In this document: positions 35,440-44,153 of the stretch, in pieces
Position numbering within the stretch: the first letter of the stretch is position 1
Layout: each line of letters starts with the position of its first letter
NCBI RefSeq assembly: GCF_042678185.1
Contig: NZ_JBHUDQ010000018.1
Length of the DNA: 64,000 nucleotides
Direction: 5' to 3' (one strand)
From: Ramlibacter ginsenosidimutans
GTDB lineage: Bacteria > Pseudomonadota > Gammaproteobacteria > Burkholderiales > Burkholderiaceae_C
Notes under the pieces: generated by a model
Database searches by the model: none
What the model was told of the DNA's origin: nothing
Seen by the model: the letters and a program-made list of their open reading frames with translations, nothing else
Translations under genes and position numbers: made by a program

Positions 35440-36444
35440 TCAGCTCCCCACCGACCCCGTCACCGGCAGCACGATGCCCGTGATGTAGCTGGAGCACACG
35501 GGCGAGGCCAGGAAGACGTAGGCGGGGGACAGTTCTTCCGGTTGCGCGGGGCGCTTGAAGTCGGTCCGCTTGCCGAATTCGACGATTTCCTTGCTGCTCT
35601 GGTCCGCCGGGTTGAGCGGCGTCCACACCGGGCCGGGCGCCACCGCGTTCACGCGGATGCCCTTTTCCAGCACGGCCGCGGCCAGCGACATCGTGAACGC
35701 ATGGATCGCGCCCTTCGTGGCGGAGTAATCCAGCAGCTTCGCGCTGCCCTGCAGGCCCGTGACCGAGCCGGTGTTCACGATGCTGGAGCCCGGCTTCAGG
35801 TGCGGCAGCGCGGCGCGTGCCATGCGGATGTAGCCCATGATGTTGGTGCTGAAGGTCTCCATCATCCGTTCCTCGGTGATGTCCTCCAGCGAATGCGCGT
35901 GCTCCTGGAACGCGGCGTTGTTCACCAGGATGTCGAGCTTCTGGAACTCCTTCACCGTCTGCTCCACCGCCTGGTTGCAGAAGGCGGGGTCCTTCACGTC
36001 GCCGGCGATCAGCAGGCACTTGCGCCCTTCCTGCTCGACGCAGCGTTTCGTCTCCTGCGCGTCCTCGTGCGAGGTGAGATAGACGATCGCGACGTCGGCG
36101 CCTTCGCGGGCATACAGCACCGCGACGGCGCGGCCGATGCCGGAGTCGCCGCCCGTGATCAGCGCCGTCATGCCTTCGAGCTTGCCGCTGCCCTTGTAGT
36201 CGGGCGCCATGAACTGCGGCTTGAGCTCCATGTCCGCTTCCTGCCCGGGCTTTTGCAGGTGTTGCGAGGGGAAATCGCTGGGATACGGCCGCTTCGAGGT
36301 CTGCGGCGGCCCCTTGGCCTGCCCGCCCCCTTCCCTGGGCTCCTTGCGGTCCTGCTCGCGCTGGATCTCGCGCTGCTTCTCGGCCGTGGCATCGCCCTGC
36401 GCGTTGCGCTGCGCGTTGTCCTTGGCTTGGGGTTTCCGGTCCAT
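35440..36444 (-). CDS. YghA-like SDR oxidoreductase (stress type)
   Basis: 334 residues. The SDR core starts near residue 85: TALITGGDSGIGRAVA is the NAD(P) loop, NAAFQEHAHSLEDIT follows the NNAG-type motif, and the triad is in GSVTGLQGSAKLLDYSATK. It carries an N-terminal low-complexity tail rich in Gln, Lys and Arg plus the block PSDFPSQHLQKPGQEADMEL, seen in the YghA/YdaD group of aldehyde reductases and general-stress dehydrogenases. ATG at 36444 is chosen for the AGGAGGCC site; six codons upstream are dispensable. Likely detoxifies aldehydes under stress. Confidence 0.87.
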   Translation of the reverse strand: MDRKPQAKDNAQRNAQGDATAEKQREIQREQDRKEPREGGGQAKGPPQTSKRPYPSDFPSQHLQKPGQEADMELKPQFMAPDYKGSGKLEGMTALITGGDSGIGRAVAVLYAREGADVAIVYLTSHEDAQETKRCVEQEGRKCLLIAGDVKDPAFCNQAVEQTVKEFQKLDILVNNAAFQEHAHSLEDITEERMMETFSTNIMGYIRMARAALPHLKPGSSIVNTGSVTGLQGSAKLLDYSATKGAIHAFTMSLAAAVLEKGIRVNAVAPGPVWTPLNPADQSSKEIVEFGKRTDFKRPAQPEELSPAYVFLASPVCSSYITGIVLPVTGSVGS

Positions 36445-36582
36445 CGAGGCCTCCTGTGGCAAACCTCCATGCTGCGGCGCGTGCGTGCGCTCGGCCCGCG
36501 GACAAGCGCGGTGCGGGCCGTCGGAGCGGGCCTACAGGTGCCCCGACCGGGTGAGCAGCTCGCTGCCGAATCCGCCTGCGGG

Positions 36583-37017
36583 TCAGCCGCGGATGCTGTC
36601 GCGCACGAGCCGCCGATGCTCCGCCACGACGGCGTACGCCTGCCGCTCGAAATGGTTCTCGCGGTAGGGATGCCGTCCACGTAGCAGTTGCAGCAGGCTG
36701 GACAGCAGGTAGGCGGGCAGGAAGAAGGGACCCCAGCGCTCGTACTGCCGCACGTGCACGTGCTCGTGCAGGCGCAACTGCGCCAGCGCCGAGCGGTCGA
36801 TCGCAAGGATCACGTGGCCCAGGGTCATGGCCGCGAAGCCCAGGGTGGGCGGCAGCTTCGCGAGCGTGCGGCCGATGAGACCGCCGCTGACCTCGACGAC
36901 GCCGTCATGCCGCTGCATGCGCGCGCCGAACAGCACGGCGCAGCCGCCCAGCAGCAGGCCCAGGACCGTGTAGGGTCCCGCCCAGAGGTAGCGCAACAGC
37001 CGGCCAGACTTGCCCAT
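36583..37017 (-). CDS. Small membrane protein with HExxH-type motif
   Basis: 144 residues that I know only as an uncharacterised family. There are hydrophobic segments at about residues 8-30 (LWAGPYTVLGLLLGGCAVLFG), 57-70 and 105-120. Between them lies LRLHEHVHVRQYERWGPFF, in which HEHVH matches the HExxH zinc motif of metallopeptidases; a Glu further on (YRENHFERQA) could be the third ligand. Homologues keep the HVRQYERWG block. Whether it is a peptidase is unproven. The start is uncertain: ATG at 37017 or 37044, neither with a strong ribosome site. It follows aroC on the same strand. Confidence 0.65.
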   Translation of the reverse strand: MGKSGRLLRYLWAGPYTVLGLLLGGCAVLFGARMQRHDGVVEVSGGLIGRTLAKLPPTLGFAAMTLGHVILAIDRSALAQLRLHEHVHVRQYERWGPFFLPAYLLSSLLQLLRGRHPYRENHFERQAYAVVAEHRRLVRDSIRG

Positions 37018-37105
37018 GGTGCGATTGTGCGTGGCCCGCGCCATTCCTGCATGAGGCTGCTGCGCGAAGGCGCGTCGGACGGGACGCAGCCACCCGCTCG
37101 CGCGC

Positions 37106-38203
37106 TCAGGCGGCCGAACCGGGGATGGGTGCAAGCGGGCTGGCCACGTCGCCGCACTGCGCGCGGTGGCGCAGGGCGAGGTCCATGACGACCAGGGCCA
37201 GCATGGCTTCGGCGATGGGCGTGGCCCGGATGCCTACGCACGGGTCGTGGCGCCCCTTGGTGATCACCTGGGTCGCCTCGCCGTCCACGTCGATCGTGTC
37301 GCGCGGGGTGAGGATGGAGCTGGTGGGCTTGATCGCGATCGACACCTCCAGGTCCTGGCCGGTGCTGATGCCGCCCAGCACGCCGCCGGCGTTGTTCGTC
37401 GCGAAGCCCTGGGGCGTGAGCGAATCGCCGTGCGTGGAGCCGTGCTGCGCCACGCTGGCAAAGCCGGCGCCGATCTCCACGCCCTTGACGGCGTTGATGC
37501 CCATCATCGCGTAGGCGATCTCGGCATCGAGCTTGTCGAACAGCGGCTGCCCCAGTCCCACCGGCATGCCGCTGGCCGTCACGCGCAGGCGCGCGCCGCA
37601 GGAGTCACCCGACTTGCGCAAGCCATCGAGGTAGCTCTCCAGCGCCGACACGTCGGCGACCGGCGCGAAGAAGGGATTGTTCGGCACGTGCTCCCAGCTC
37701 TCGAAGGGAATGCGGATCTCGCCGATCTCCTGCATGCAGCCGCGGAAGGTGGTGCCGTGCTTGAGCGCCAGCCACTTCTTCGCGACGGCGCCCGCGGCCA
37801 CCATGGGCGCGGTCAGGCGCGCGGAGGAGCGGCCGCCGCCGCGGGGATCGCGCAGGCCGTACTTCTCGAAGTAGGTGTAGTCGGCGTGGCCGGGCCGGAA
37901 CTTGCGGGCGATCTCGGAGTAGTCCTTGCTGCGCTGGTCCGTGTTGCGGATCAACAGGCAGATCGGCGTGCCGGTGGTGCGCCCTTCGAACACGCCGGAG
38001 AGGATCTCCACCTTGTCCTCTTCCTGCCGCTGCGTCACGTAGCGGCTGGTCCCGGGACGGCGCCGATCGAGATCCGGCTGGATGTCGCCCTCGGACAGCT
38101 CCATCCCCGGCGGACACCCATCGATCACGCACCCGATGGCCGGCCCGTGCGATTCGCCGAAATTGGTGACGGCAAACAGCTTGCCGAAGGTATTGCCGCT
38201 CAT
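37106..38203 (-). CDS. aroC: Chorismate synthase
   Basis: 365 residues. Last step of the shikimate pathway: 5-enolpyruvylshikimate-3-phosphate to chorismate, needing reduced FMN. Signatures are GESHGPAIGCVIDGCPPGM near residue 12, YGLRDPRGGGRSSARLTA and DPCVGIRATPIAEAMLALV at the C-terminus. Full length for the bacterial enzyme. A palindrome TCGAGCC-TCA-GGCTCGA (38231-38247) and a family B repeat lie upstream of the start. Confidence 0.97.
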   Translation of the reverse strand: MSGNTFGKLFAVTNFGESHGPAIGCVIDGCPPGMELSEGDIQPDLDRRRPGTSRYVTQRQEEDKVEILSGVFEGRTTGTPICLLIRNTDQRSKDYSEIARKFRPGHADYTYFEKYGLRDPRGGGRSSARLTAPMVAAGAVAKKWLALKHGTTFRGCMQEIGEIRIPFESWEHVPNNPFFAPVADVSALESYLDGLRKSGDSCGARLRVTASGMPVGLGQPLFDKLDAEIAYAMMGINAVKGVEIGAGFASVAQHGSTHGDSLTPQGFATNNAGGVLGGISTGQDLEVSIAIKPTSSILTPRDTIDVDGEATQVITKGRHDPCVGIRATPIAEAMLALVVMDLALRHRAQCGDVASPLAPIPGSAA

Positions 38204-38271
38204 GGGCCCGGATTATCCGTGCTTTCCATTTCGAGCCTCAGGCTCGAGCGAAGAGGGTCAAAGGCGGGCAA

Positions 38272-38377
38272 CCGGACGCAGAGGGCGCAGAGGTTTCGCA
38301 GAAGACGCAAAAGAACATCCAATTGAAAATGGAAGTCCTTCTGCGTTCTTTCGCTCTTTTGCGGCCTCTGCGTCCGG
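38272..38377. repeat. GCAGAGG hairpin element, family B, copy 4
   Basis: Opens CCGGACGCAGAGGGCGCAG and closes CCTCTGCGTCCGG, the same outer arms as copy 2. Lies between the CBS gene end and the aroC start. Confidence 0.86.
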
Positions 38378-38405
38378 CCGTCCGACCCCGCCCCCGCTCC
38401 CGCCT

Positions 38406-38870
38406 TTAAAGCTGCGCGGTCGGCTGCGAATCTTCCGACGCCGGCCAGTCGCGGATGTAGGCCTTGAGCATGCGGTTCTCGAAGTTCTGGCTGTCCACCA
38501 CCGCCCGCGCAACGTCGTAGAAGCTGATGACGCCCATCAGCATTCGCTTGTCCATCACCGGCATGTAGCGCGCATGGCGCTCCAGCATCATCCGGCGCAC
38601 CTCGTCCAGTTCCGTTTCGAGCGTGCACGTGAGCGGGTGGTCGTCCATCGCCGTGCGCACGACCGTGTCGCCCACCACATGCTTGTTGGCGACGATGCAC
38701 TGGATCACCTCGCGGAAGGTGAGCATGCCCACCAGGTCGCCGTGGTCCATGACGACCAGCGAGCCGATGTCCTTCTCCGCCATGAGCTCGATGGCGCGCG
38801 CCAGGGGCTCTTCGGGGGTGGCCGTGTACAGGGTATTGCCCTTCACGCGCAGGATGTCGCTGACCTTCAT
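38406..38870 (-). CDS. Two-CBS-domain protein
   Basis: 154 residues formed almost wholly by a CBS pair: domain 1 at about 8-65 (TATPEEPLARAIELMAEKDI, GSLVVMDHGDLVGMLTFREV) and domain 2 at about 77-135 (RYMPVMDKRMLMGVISFYDV). CBS pairs bind adenine nucleotides and act as energy or ligand sensors. With no catalytic partner in the chain, it presumably regulates another protein. Divergent from the MetY-like gene, with 95 bases between. Ends with a Gln/Leu tail after a short helix. Confidence 0.88.
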   Translation of the reverse strand: MKVSDILRVKGNTLYTATPEEPLARAIELMAEKDIGSLVVMDHGDLVGMLTFREVIQCIVANKHVVGDTVVRTAMDDHPLTCTLETELDEVRRMMLERHARYMPVMDKRMLMGVISFYDVARAVVDSQNFENRMLKAYIRDWPASEDSQPTAQL

Positions 38871-38965
38871 GCCTGTCTCCTTGATCCGGCCGGATTTTCC
38901 CCGGGTCGGTCCGGAACAATATAGCCCACAATCCCGCCGAGTACCACAGGAGAGGCAAGCCGCCC

Positions 38966-40261
38966 ATGCCCGGATATTCCGACCCCGGATTCGACACGCT
39001 GGCCCTGCACGCCGGCGCCGCGCCCGACCCGACGACCGGCGCCCGCGCCGTCCCCATCCACCTCAGCACCTCCTTCGTCTTCGAGTCCAGCGACCATGCG
39101 GCGGCGCTGTTCAACCTGGAGCGCTCCGGGCACGTCTATTCGCGGATCAGCAACCCGACCAACGCGGTGCTCGAGCAGCGCGTGGCGGCACTCGAAGGGG
39201 GCATCGGCGCCATCACCACCGCCAGCGGCCAGGCGGCGCTGCACCTGTCCATCGCCACGCTCATGGGCGCCGGCGCGCACATCGTCGCCAGCACGGCGCT
39301 GTATGGCGGGTCGCAGAACCTGTTGCACTACACGCTGCGCCGCTTCGGCATCGAGACGACGTTCGTGAAGCCCGACGACATCGACGGCTGGCGCGCGGCG
39401 ATCCGGCCCGAGACCCGGCTGCTGTTCGGGGAGACGGTCGGCAACCCCGGCCTCGACGTGCTGGACATCCCCACCGTGTCGCAGATCGCGCACGAGGCTG
39501 GCCTGCCCTTGCTGGTCGATTCGACTTTCACCACCCCTTACCTGCAGAAGCCGCTGGACCTGGGCGCGGACCTCGTCTACCACTCGGCCACCAAGTTCCT
39601 CTCCGGCCACGGGACGGTGATCGGCGGCATCGTGGTGGACGGCGGCAGCTTCGACTGGGAACGCTCGGGCCGCTTCGCCGAGCTCACCGCGGCCTACGAC
39701 GGCTTCCACGGCATGGTGTTCAGCGAGGAGTCCACGGTCGGCGCCTTCCTGCTGCGCGCGCGCCGCGAAGGCCTGCGCGACTTCGGCGCCAGCATGAGCC
39801 CGCACACGGCGTGGCTGATCCTGCAAGGGGTCGAGACGCTGTCCCTGCGCATGGACCGGCACATGGCGAACACGCGCAAGGTGGTGGAGTTCCTGGCCGC
39901 GCAGCCCTTCGTGGAGCGCGTGGGCCATCCCATGCTGGAGTCGCACCCCAGCCACGCGCTCGCGCAGAAGCTGCTGCCCAGGGGCGCCGGCTCCGTGTTC
40001 AGCTTCGACATGAAGGGCAGCCGCGAACAGGGCAAGCGCTTCATCGAAGCGCTGAAGCTGTTCAGCCACCTCGCGAACGTCGGCGACTGCCGCTCCCTCG
40101 TGATCCATCCGGCCAGCACCACACATTTCCGCATGACGGACGAGGCGCTGCGCAACGCGGGCATCGGGCCCGGCACCATCCGCCTGTCCATCGGGCTGGA
40201 GGATCCGGACGACCTCATCGACGACCTGAAGCGCGCGCTCAAGGCGGCCGAGAAGGCGTGA
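38966..40261 (+). CDS. metY: O-acetylhomoserine sulfhydrylase-like PLP enzyme
   Basis: 431 residues of the Cys/Met-metabolism PLP family. FDTLALHAGAAPDPTTGAR opens it; YSRISNPTNAVLEQRVAALEGG and the PLP Lys motif HSATKFLSGHGTVIGG are diagnostic. Length and the RGAGSVFSFDMKG / NVGDCRSLVIHPASTTH blocks fit MetY (O-acetylhomoserine aminocarboxypropyltransferase), which makes homocysteine from O-acetylhomoserine and sulfide, better than the shorter MetZ or MetB. GGAG precedes the ATG. An alpha/beta hydrolase follows after 7 bases. Confidence 0.85.
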   Translation: MPGYSDPGFDTLALHAGAAPDPTTGARAVPIHLSTSFVFESSDHAAALFNLERSGHVYSRISNPTNAVLEQRVAALEGGIGAITTASGQAALHLSIATLMGAGAHIVASTALYGGSQNLLHYTLRRFGIETTFVKPDDIDGWRAAIRPETRLLFGETVGNPGLDVLDIPTVSQIAHEAGLPLLVDSTFTTPYLQKPLDLGADLVYHSATKFLSGHGTVIGGIVVDGGSFDWERSGRFAELTAAYDGFHGMVFSEESTVGAFLLRARREGLRDFGASMSPHTAWLILQGVETLSLRMDRHMANTRKVVEFLAAQPFVERVGHPMLESHPSHALAQKLLPRGAGSVFSFDMKGSREQGKRFIEALKLFSHLANVGDCRSLVIHPASTTHFRMTDEALRNAGIGPGTIRLSIGLEDPDDLIDDLKRALKAAEKA

Positions 40262-40268
40262 GGCGGCC

Positions 40269-41081
40269 ATGGCGATGCTCCTGAACGTCCACGGCGCCAA
40301 GACCTTCTGCTACACGGGCGGCAAGCCCTTCGATCCCGCCAAGCCCACGGTGGTCTTCGTGCACGGGGTGCTCAACGACCACAGCGTGTGGATCCTGCAG
40401 ACGCGGTACTTCGCGCACCACGGCTGGAACGTGCTCGCGCCCGACCTGCCCGGCCACTGCAAGAGCGAAGGCGAGCCGCCGAAGACGGTGGAAGAAGCGG
40501 CGGACTTCGTGCTGGCGCTGCTCGATGCCGCCGGCGTGCAGAAGGCCTCGCTGGTCGGCCACAGCTTCGGCTCGCTGGCCGTGCTGGAGGCAGCCGCGCG
40601 CGCGCCGGAGCGCGTCACGCACCTGGCGCTGGTCGGCACGGCGTTCCCGATGAAGGTCTCGCCTGCGCTGCTGGACAACTCGCTGAACGCGCCGATGAAG
40701 GCGATCGACCTGGTCAACGCCTACTCGCACTCGACGCTGGCGCCGCCGCCCTCGGCGCTCGGTCCGGGCACCTGGTTGTACGGTGGCTCGCGGGCGTTGA
40801 TGAAGCGCGTGCTGGCCAGCAACACCAAGGTGAACGTGTTCCACCGCGGCTTCGTCGCCTGCGACAGCTATGCGGGTGGCGAAGCCGCCATGGCGAAGGT
40901 GACCTGCCCCGTGCTGTTCCTGCTGGGGCGCTACGACGCGATGACACCGCCCAGGGCGGCGCATGCCTTGCAGCAGAAGGCGCGCACCGGCCGCACCGTG
41001 CTGGTGGACGGCGGCCACCAGATGATGACGGAGGCGCCCGACGCCGTTCTCGTCGTGCTGCGCGACTTCCTGCGGGAGTAG
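40269..41081 (+). CDS. Alpha/beta-fold hydrolase
   Basis: 270 residues. The oxyanion segment VVFVHGVLNDHSVW, nucleophile elbow VGHSFGSLAV with Ser, an acid in LGRYDAMTPP and His in DGGHQMMTE make a complete triad. It should be a cytoplasmic esterase, thioesterase or C-C hydrolase; substrate unknown. Wedged between the MetY-like and P450 genes with 7- and 4-base gaps, so it is almost certainly co-transcribed with both. It is not a MetX, which is larger. Confidence 0.85.
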   Translation: MAMLLNVHGAKTFCYTGGKPFDPAKPTVVFVHGVLNDHSVWILQTRYFAHHGWNVLAPDLPGHCKSEGEPPKTVEEAADFVLALLDAAGVQKASLVGHSFGSLAVLEAAARAPERVTHLALVGTAFPMKVSPALLDNSLNAPMKAIDLVNAYSHSTLAPPPSALGPGTWLYGGSRALMKRVLASNTKVNVFHRGFVACDSYAGGEAAMAKVTCPVLFLLGRYDAMTPPRAAHALQQKARTGRTVLVDGGHQMMTEAPDAVLVVLRDFLRE

Positions 41082-41085
41082 CGGC

Positions 41086-42360
41086 ATGCAGGTCACGCAG
41101 CCGCTGACGCCGCAGCGCGTGCGGGAGATCGCCGCCGGCTTCGACCTGCGCGCGCTGCCGCCGGACTTCCACGCCAACCCCTACCCCGTGTACGCGGCGC
41201 TGCGCGCCAGCGAGCCGGTGCGCGCGATGCCCGACGGCTCGTGGTTCCTCACGCGCCATGCCGACCTGGTGGCGGTGTACCGCGACGCGCAGGTCTTCAG
41301 CTCGGACAAGAAGGTCGAATTCACGCCCAAGTACGGCGCCGGTTCGCCCTTGCTGGAGCATCACACGACCAGCCTCGTGTTCAACGACCCGCCGCTGCAC
41401 ACGCGCGTGCGCAAGCTGATCATGGGAGCCCTCACGCGCCGCGCGATCGCCGACATGGAGCCCGGACTGGTCACGCTGGTCGATCACCTGCTGGATGGCA
41501 TCGCAGTGCGCGGCGGCGGCGACCTGGTCGAGGACTTCGCCTCGGCGATTCCGGTGGAGATCATCGGCAACCTGCTGGACGTGCCGCATGCCGATCGCGC
41601 CCCCTTGCGCGGCTGGTCGCTCGCCATACTGGGTGCGCTGGAGCCGAAACTCACACCGGAGCAGGAGGAACTGGGCCAGCGCAGCGTGCGCGAGTTCCTG
41701 GACTACCTGCGCGTGCTGGTGGCCGAGCGCCGCCGGCATCCCGGCGACCCCGAGCACGACGTACTCACGCGCCTGATCCGGGGCGACGGCGCGGGCGAGC
41801 AACTGTCCGAGACGGAGCTGCTGCACAACTGCATCTTCATCCTCAACGCCGGCCACGAGACCACCACGAACCTCATTGGCAATGCCCTGGTCGCGCTGCA
41901 GGAGTGGCCGGCCGAGAAGGAGCGCCTGCTGGAGTCGATCGGACCGCATCCGGACTGGAACGCCCTGGAACCCTTGATGACGCTTGCGGTCGACGAGTTC
42001 CTGCGCTTCGAGTCGTCCAACCAGCTCGGCAACCGGCGCGCGCTGCGCTCCTGCCAAGTGGGCGGCGTGACGCTGCCCGAGGGCGCGCTGGTGACGCTGT
42101 GCATAGGCGCGGCGAACCGCGACCCGGCGGTGTTCGCGAATCCGGAGATGCTGGACCTGCGGCGCGAGAACAACCGGCATCTCGCCTTCGGCTTCGGCGT
42201 GCACCAGTGCGCGGGCCTGAGCCTGGCGCGGCTGGAGGGCCGCATCGCGATCGGGCGATTCCTCGCGCGCTTCCCGGGCTATCGCCTCACCGGGACGCCC
42301 ACGCGCGGCGGCCGGGCGCGGTTTCGCGGCTTCCTGCGGGCGCCCTTCGCCATCGCGTAG
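41086..42360 (+). CDS. Cytochrome P450
   Basis: 424 residues, soluble bacterial class. Heme-thiolate motif FGFGVHQCAGLSLARLE near residue 370, I-helix oxygen-activation motif NAGHETTTN near residue 255 and an ExxR in DEFLRFES; all key residues intact. Expected to mono-oxygenate a small hydrophobic substrate with electrons from a ferredoxin not encoded nearby. Third gene of the metY-hydrolase-P450 run. The combination gives no clear pathway. The end is followed by three half-copies of the family A repeat. Confidence 0.92.
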   Translation: MQVTQPLTPQRVREIAAGFDLRALPPDFHANPYPVYAALRASEPVRAMPDGSWFLTRHADLVAVYRDAQVFSSDKKVEFTPKYGAGSPLLEHHTTSLVFNDPPLHTRVRKLIMGALTRRAIADMEPGLVTLVDHLLDGIAVRGGGDLVEDFASAIPVEIIGNLLDVPHADRAPLRGWSLAILGALEPKLTPEQEELGQRSVREFLDYLRVLVAERRRHPGDPEHDVLTRLIRGDGAGEQLSETELLHNCIFILNAGHETTTNLIGNALVALQEWPAEKERLLESIGPHPDWNALEPLMTLAVDEFLRFESSNQLGNRRALRSCQVGGVTLPEGALVTLCIGAANRDPAVFANPEMLDLRRENNRHLAFGFGVHQCAGLSLARLEGRIAIGRFLARFPGYRLTGTPTRGGRARFRGFLRAPFAIA

Positions 42361-42415
42361 CGGCGCCCGCCACGCGTCGGTCCATCGCTTGGCGCCCGCC
42401 ACGCGCCCGTCCATC

Positions 42416-42573
42416 GCTGGGGTTCACTTCGTTCACCGCCAGCCTACGGAACCGGGACCCCGGGCTTTCGTAGGCTGGCGGTGAGCGCCAGCGAACCCCA
42501 GCGTTTACAGCACCATGGAAGCCGGGTTCCGGGCTTTCGTAGGCTTGCGGTGAGCGCCAGCGAACCCCAGCGT
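42416..42573. repeat. Rearranged cluster of family A repeat halves
   Basis: A right half GCTGGGGTTC...CACCGCCAGCCTAC (42416-42447) is followed by two left halves, GTAGGCTGGCGGTGAGC... (42470-42503) and GTAGGCTTGCGGTGAGC... (42539-42573). The two left halves belong to a tandem duplication of period 69 that starts GGGCTTTCGTAGGCT at 42462 and 42531 and includes TACAGCAC, the sequence of the yihY stop region. Confidence 0.82.
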
Positions 42574-43776
42574 CTACAGCACGTCCGCCAGCGACAGCGC
42601 CGTGAGATGCCCGCTTTGCCACAGCCGCGCCGTTGCGCCCTCCCTGGGCACCAGCAGCTGCTGCATCAGCGGCTCCAGCGCGGTGGACCGCGGGTCGGCA
42701 AGCAGCACGTAGCGCGTGCCGTCGTCGTCCTGGACTTCGTTCACGCGGCCGATCCAGTCCAGTTGCACCAGCGTCTCCAGCACCGGCTCGAGCTGCAGCG
42801 CGTCCACCTCCATGGCCGCCGCGAGCTCGCTCGCACTGAGTCCCTTGCGCGCCGTCGGGCGCGCAGTCTGCAGGTGGCCCAGGATCTCCAGCGCCAGCTG
42901 GAACTGCCAGCCGTGCCCCGCCGGCCGGCGGCGCGGGCCGGCGAGCAGGCTGGGCAGGTAGGCCGTGATGACGGCCCCCAGCAGCACGATCACCCAGGTG
43001 ATGTAGATCCAGACCAGCAGGATGGGAAAGGTGGCAAAGGCGCCGTACACCATCGAGTAGGTCGGCACCGTGCCGATGTACCAGGCCAGCACGCGCTTGG
43101 CGATCTCGATGCCGATGGCCGCGAACGTGCCACCGGCGATGGCATGCGCCCGCCGCACCGGCGTGTTCGGCACGTAGCGATAGAGCGCGGCGTAGGCTGC
43201 GGCCAGCGCCGCGAACTGCAGCAGGTTCAGCAGCAGGGCGACCACGTGCGGCAGCGCCGAGAAGATGCCGCGGCCCGCCGAGGCGAGATAGGAGGTGCTG
43301 GCCAGGCTCACGGCCAGCAGCACCGGGCCCAGCGTGATCACCGCCCAGTAGATCAGCACGCGCTGGCCGAAGGGCCGCGGGCGGCGCACCCGCCAGATGT
43401 TGTTCAGGGTGCGGTCGATCGTCAGCACCAGCGCGATGGCGCTCACGATCAGCGCGGCGAACCCGAGGCCGCCGAGACGGCTGGCCTTGCCGGCGAACTG
43501 CGTGAGGTACCCCAGCACCTGGCGGGAGATCGCATCGGGCACCAGGCTCTGCACCAGCCAGGACTGCAAATTGGCCTGCAGCTTCCCGAACATAGGAAAG
43601 GCCGTGAAGATCGCCAGCGCCACGGTGAAGAAGGGGACCAGCGCGATGGTGGTCGTGAAGGTGAGGCTGCTCGCCGAGAGGCCCAGCCGGTCCTCGCGGA
43701 AGCGCTCGCGCAGCATCTGCGCCGTGGGCACCCAGGGAAAGCGGGCGAGGTCGGCGGCGAGCTGGCGGAGATTCAT
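42574..43776 (-). CDS. YihY/BrkB-family inner-membrane protein
   Basis: 400 residues. The YihY domain fills the first 280 residues with six TM helices: LSASSLTFTTTIALVPFFTVAL, VLIYWAVITLGPVLLAVSLA and FATFPILLVWIYITWVIVLLGA are typical. The family was once called ribonuclease BN in error; its function is unknown and a transport role is suspected. The C-terminal 110 residues form a winged-helix-like cytoplasmic part (KGLSASELAAAMEVDALQLEP), found in the proteobacterial version. Divergent from the DUF2069 gene with 23 bases between. Confidence 0.9.
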   Translation of the reverse strand: MNLRQLAADLARFPWVPTAQMLRERFREDRLGLSASSLTFTTTIALVPFFTVALAIFTAFPMFGKLQANLQSWLVQSLVPDAISRQVLGYLTQFAGKASRLGGLGFAALIVSAIALVLTIDRTLNNIWRVRRPRPFGQRVLIYWAVITLGPVLLAVSLASTSYLASAGRGIFSALPHVVALLLNLLQFAALAAAYAALYRYVPNTPVRRAHAIAGGTFAAIGIEIAKRVLAWYIGTVPTYSMVYGAFATFPILLVWIYITWVIVLLGAVITAYLPSLLAGPRRRPAGHGWQFQLALEILGHLQTARPTARKGLSASELAAAMEVDALQLEPVLETLVQLDWIGRVNEVQDDDGTRYVLLADPRSTALEPLMQQLLVPREGATARLWQSGHLTALSLADVL

Positions 43777-43799
43777 CGCTCGCTATGATGCCATTGCCC

Positions 43800-44153
43800 A
43801 TGCAGAGTCCCGAAGTCGCCGTTCCTCCCGCCGTCGAAGCCACCCGCTGGATCGCCTTCGCGAGCCTGCTGGGCCTGATCGTCCTCAGCCTCGCCTGGGA
43901 GCTGTGGCTGCCCGCCCGTCCCAGCCTGTGGGTCGTGAAGGTGCTGCCCTTGTGCATCCCGGTCACCGGCCTGCTGAAGCGCCGCATGTACACCTACCGC
44001 TGGGTGAGCCTGCTGGTGTGGCCCTATTTCCTGGAAGGCGTGGTCCGCGCGAACGAGGGCTGGCCCGCCGCGCTGGAAATCGCGTTGTCCCTCATCCTCT
44101 TTGCTGCCTGCGGCATGCACGTGCGCCTGCGGCTGCGGAGCGTCAAGTCATGA
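43800..44153 (+). CDS. DUF2069 membrane protein
   Basis: 117 residues with four hydrophobic segments (ASLLGLIVLSLAWELWL, LWVVKVLPLCIPVTGLL, VSLLVWPYFLEGVV, ALEIALSLILFAACGM). This is the small DUF2069 inner-membrane family of Proteobacteria, function unknown. I take the ATG at 43800; an ATG at 43785 would add five residues. The stop overlaps the start of the FAD oxidase (ATGA), so they are coupled. Confidence 0.82.
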   Translation: MQSPEVAVPPAVEATRWIAFASLLGLIVLSLAWELWLPARPSLWVVKVLPLCIPVTGLLKRRMYTYRWVSLLVWPYFLEGVVRANEGWPAALEIALSLILFAACGMHVRLRLRSVKS

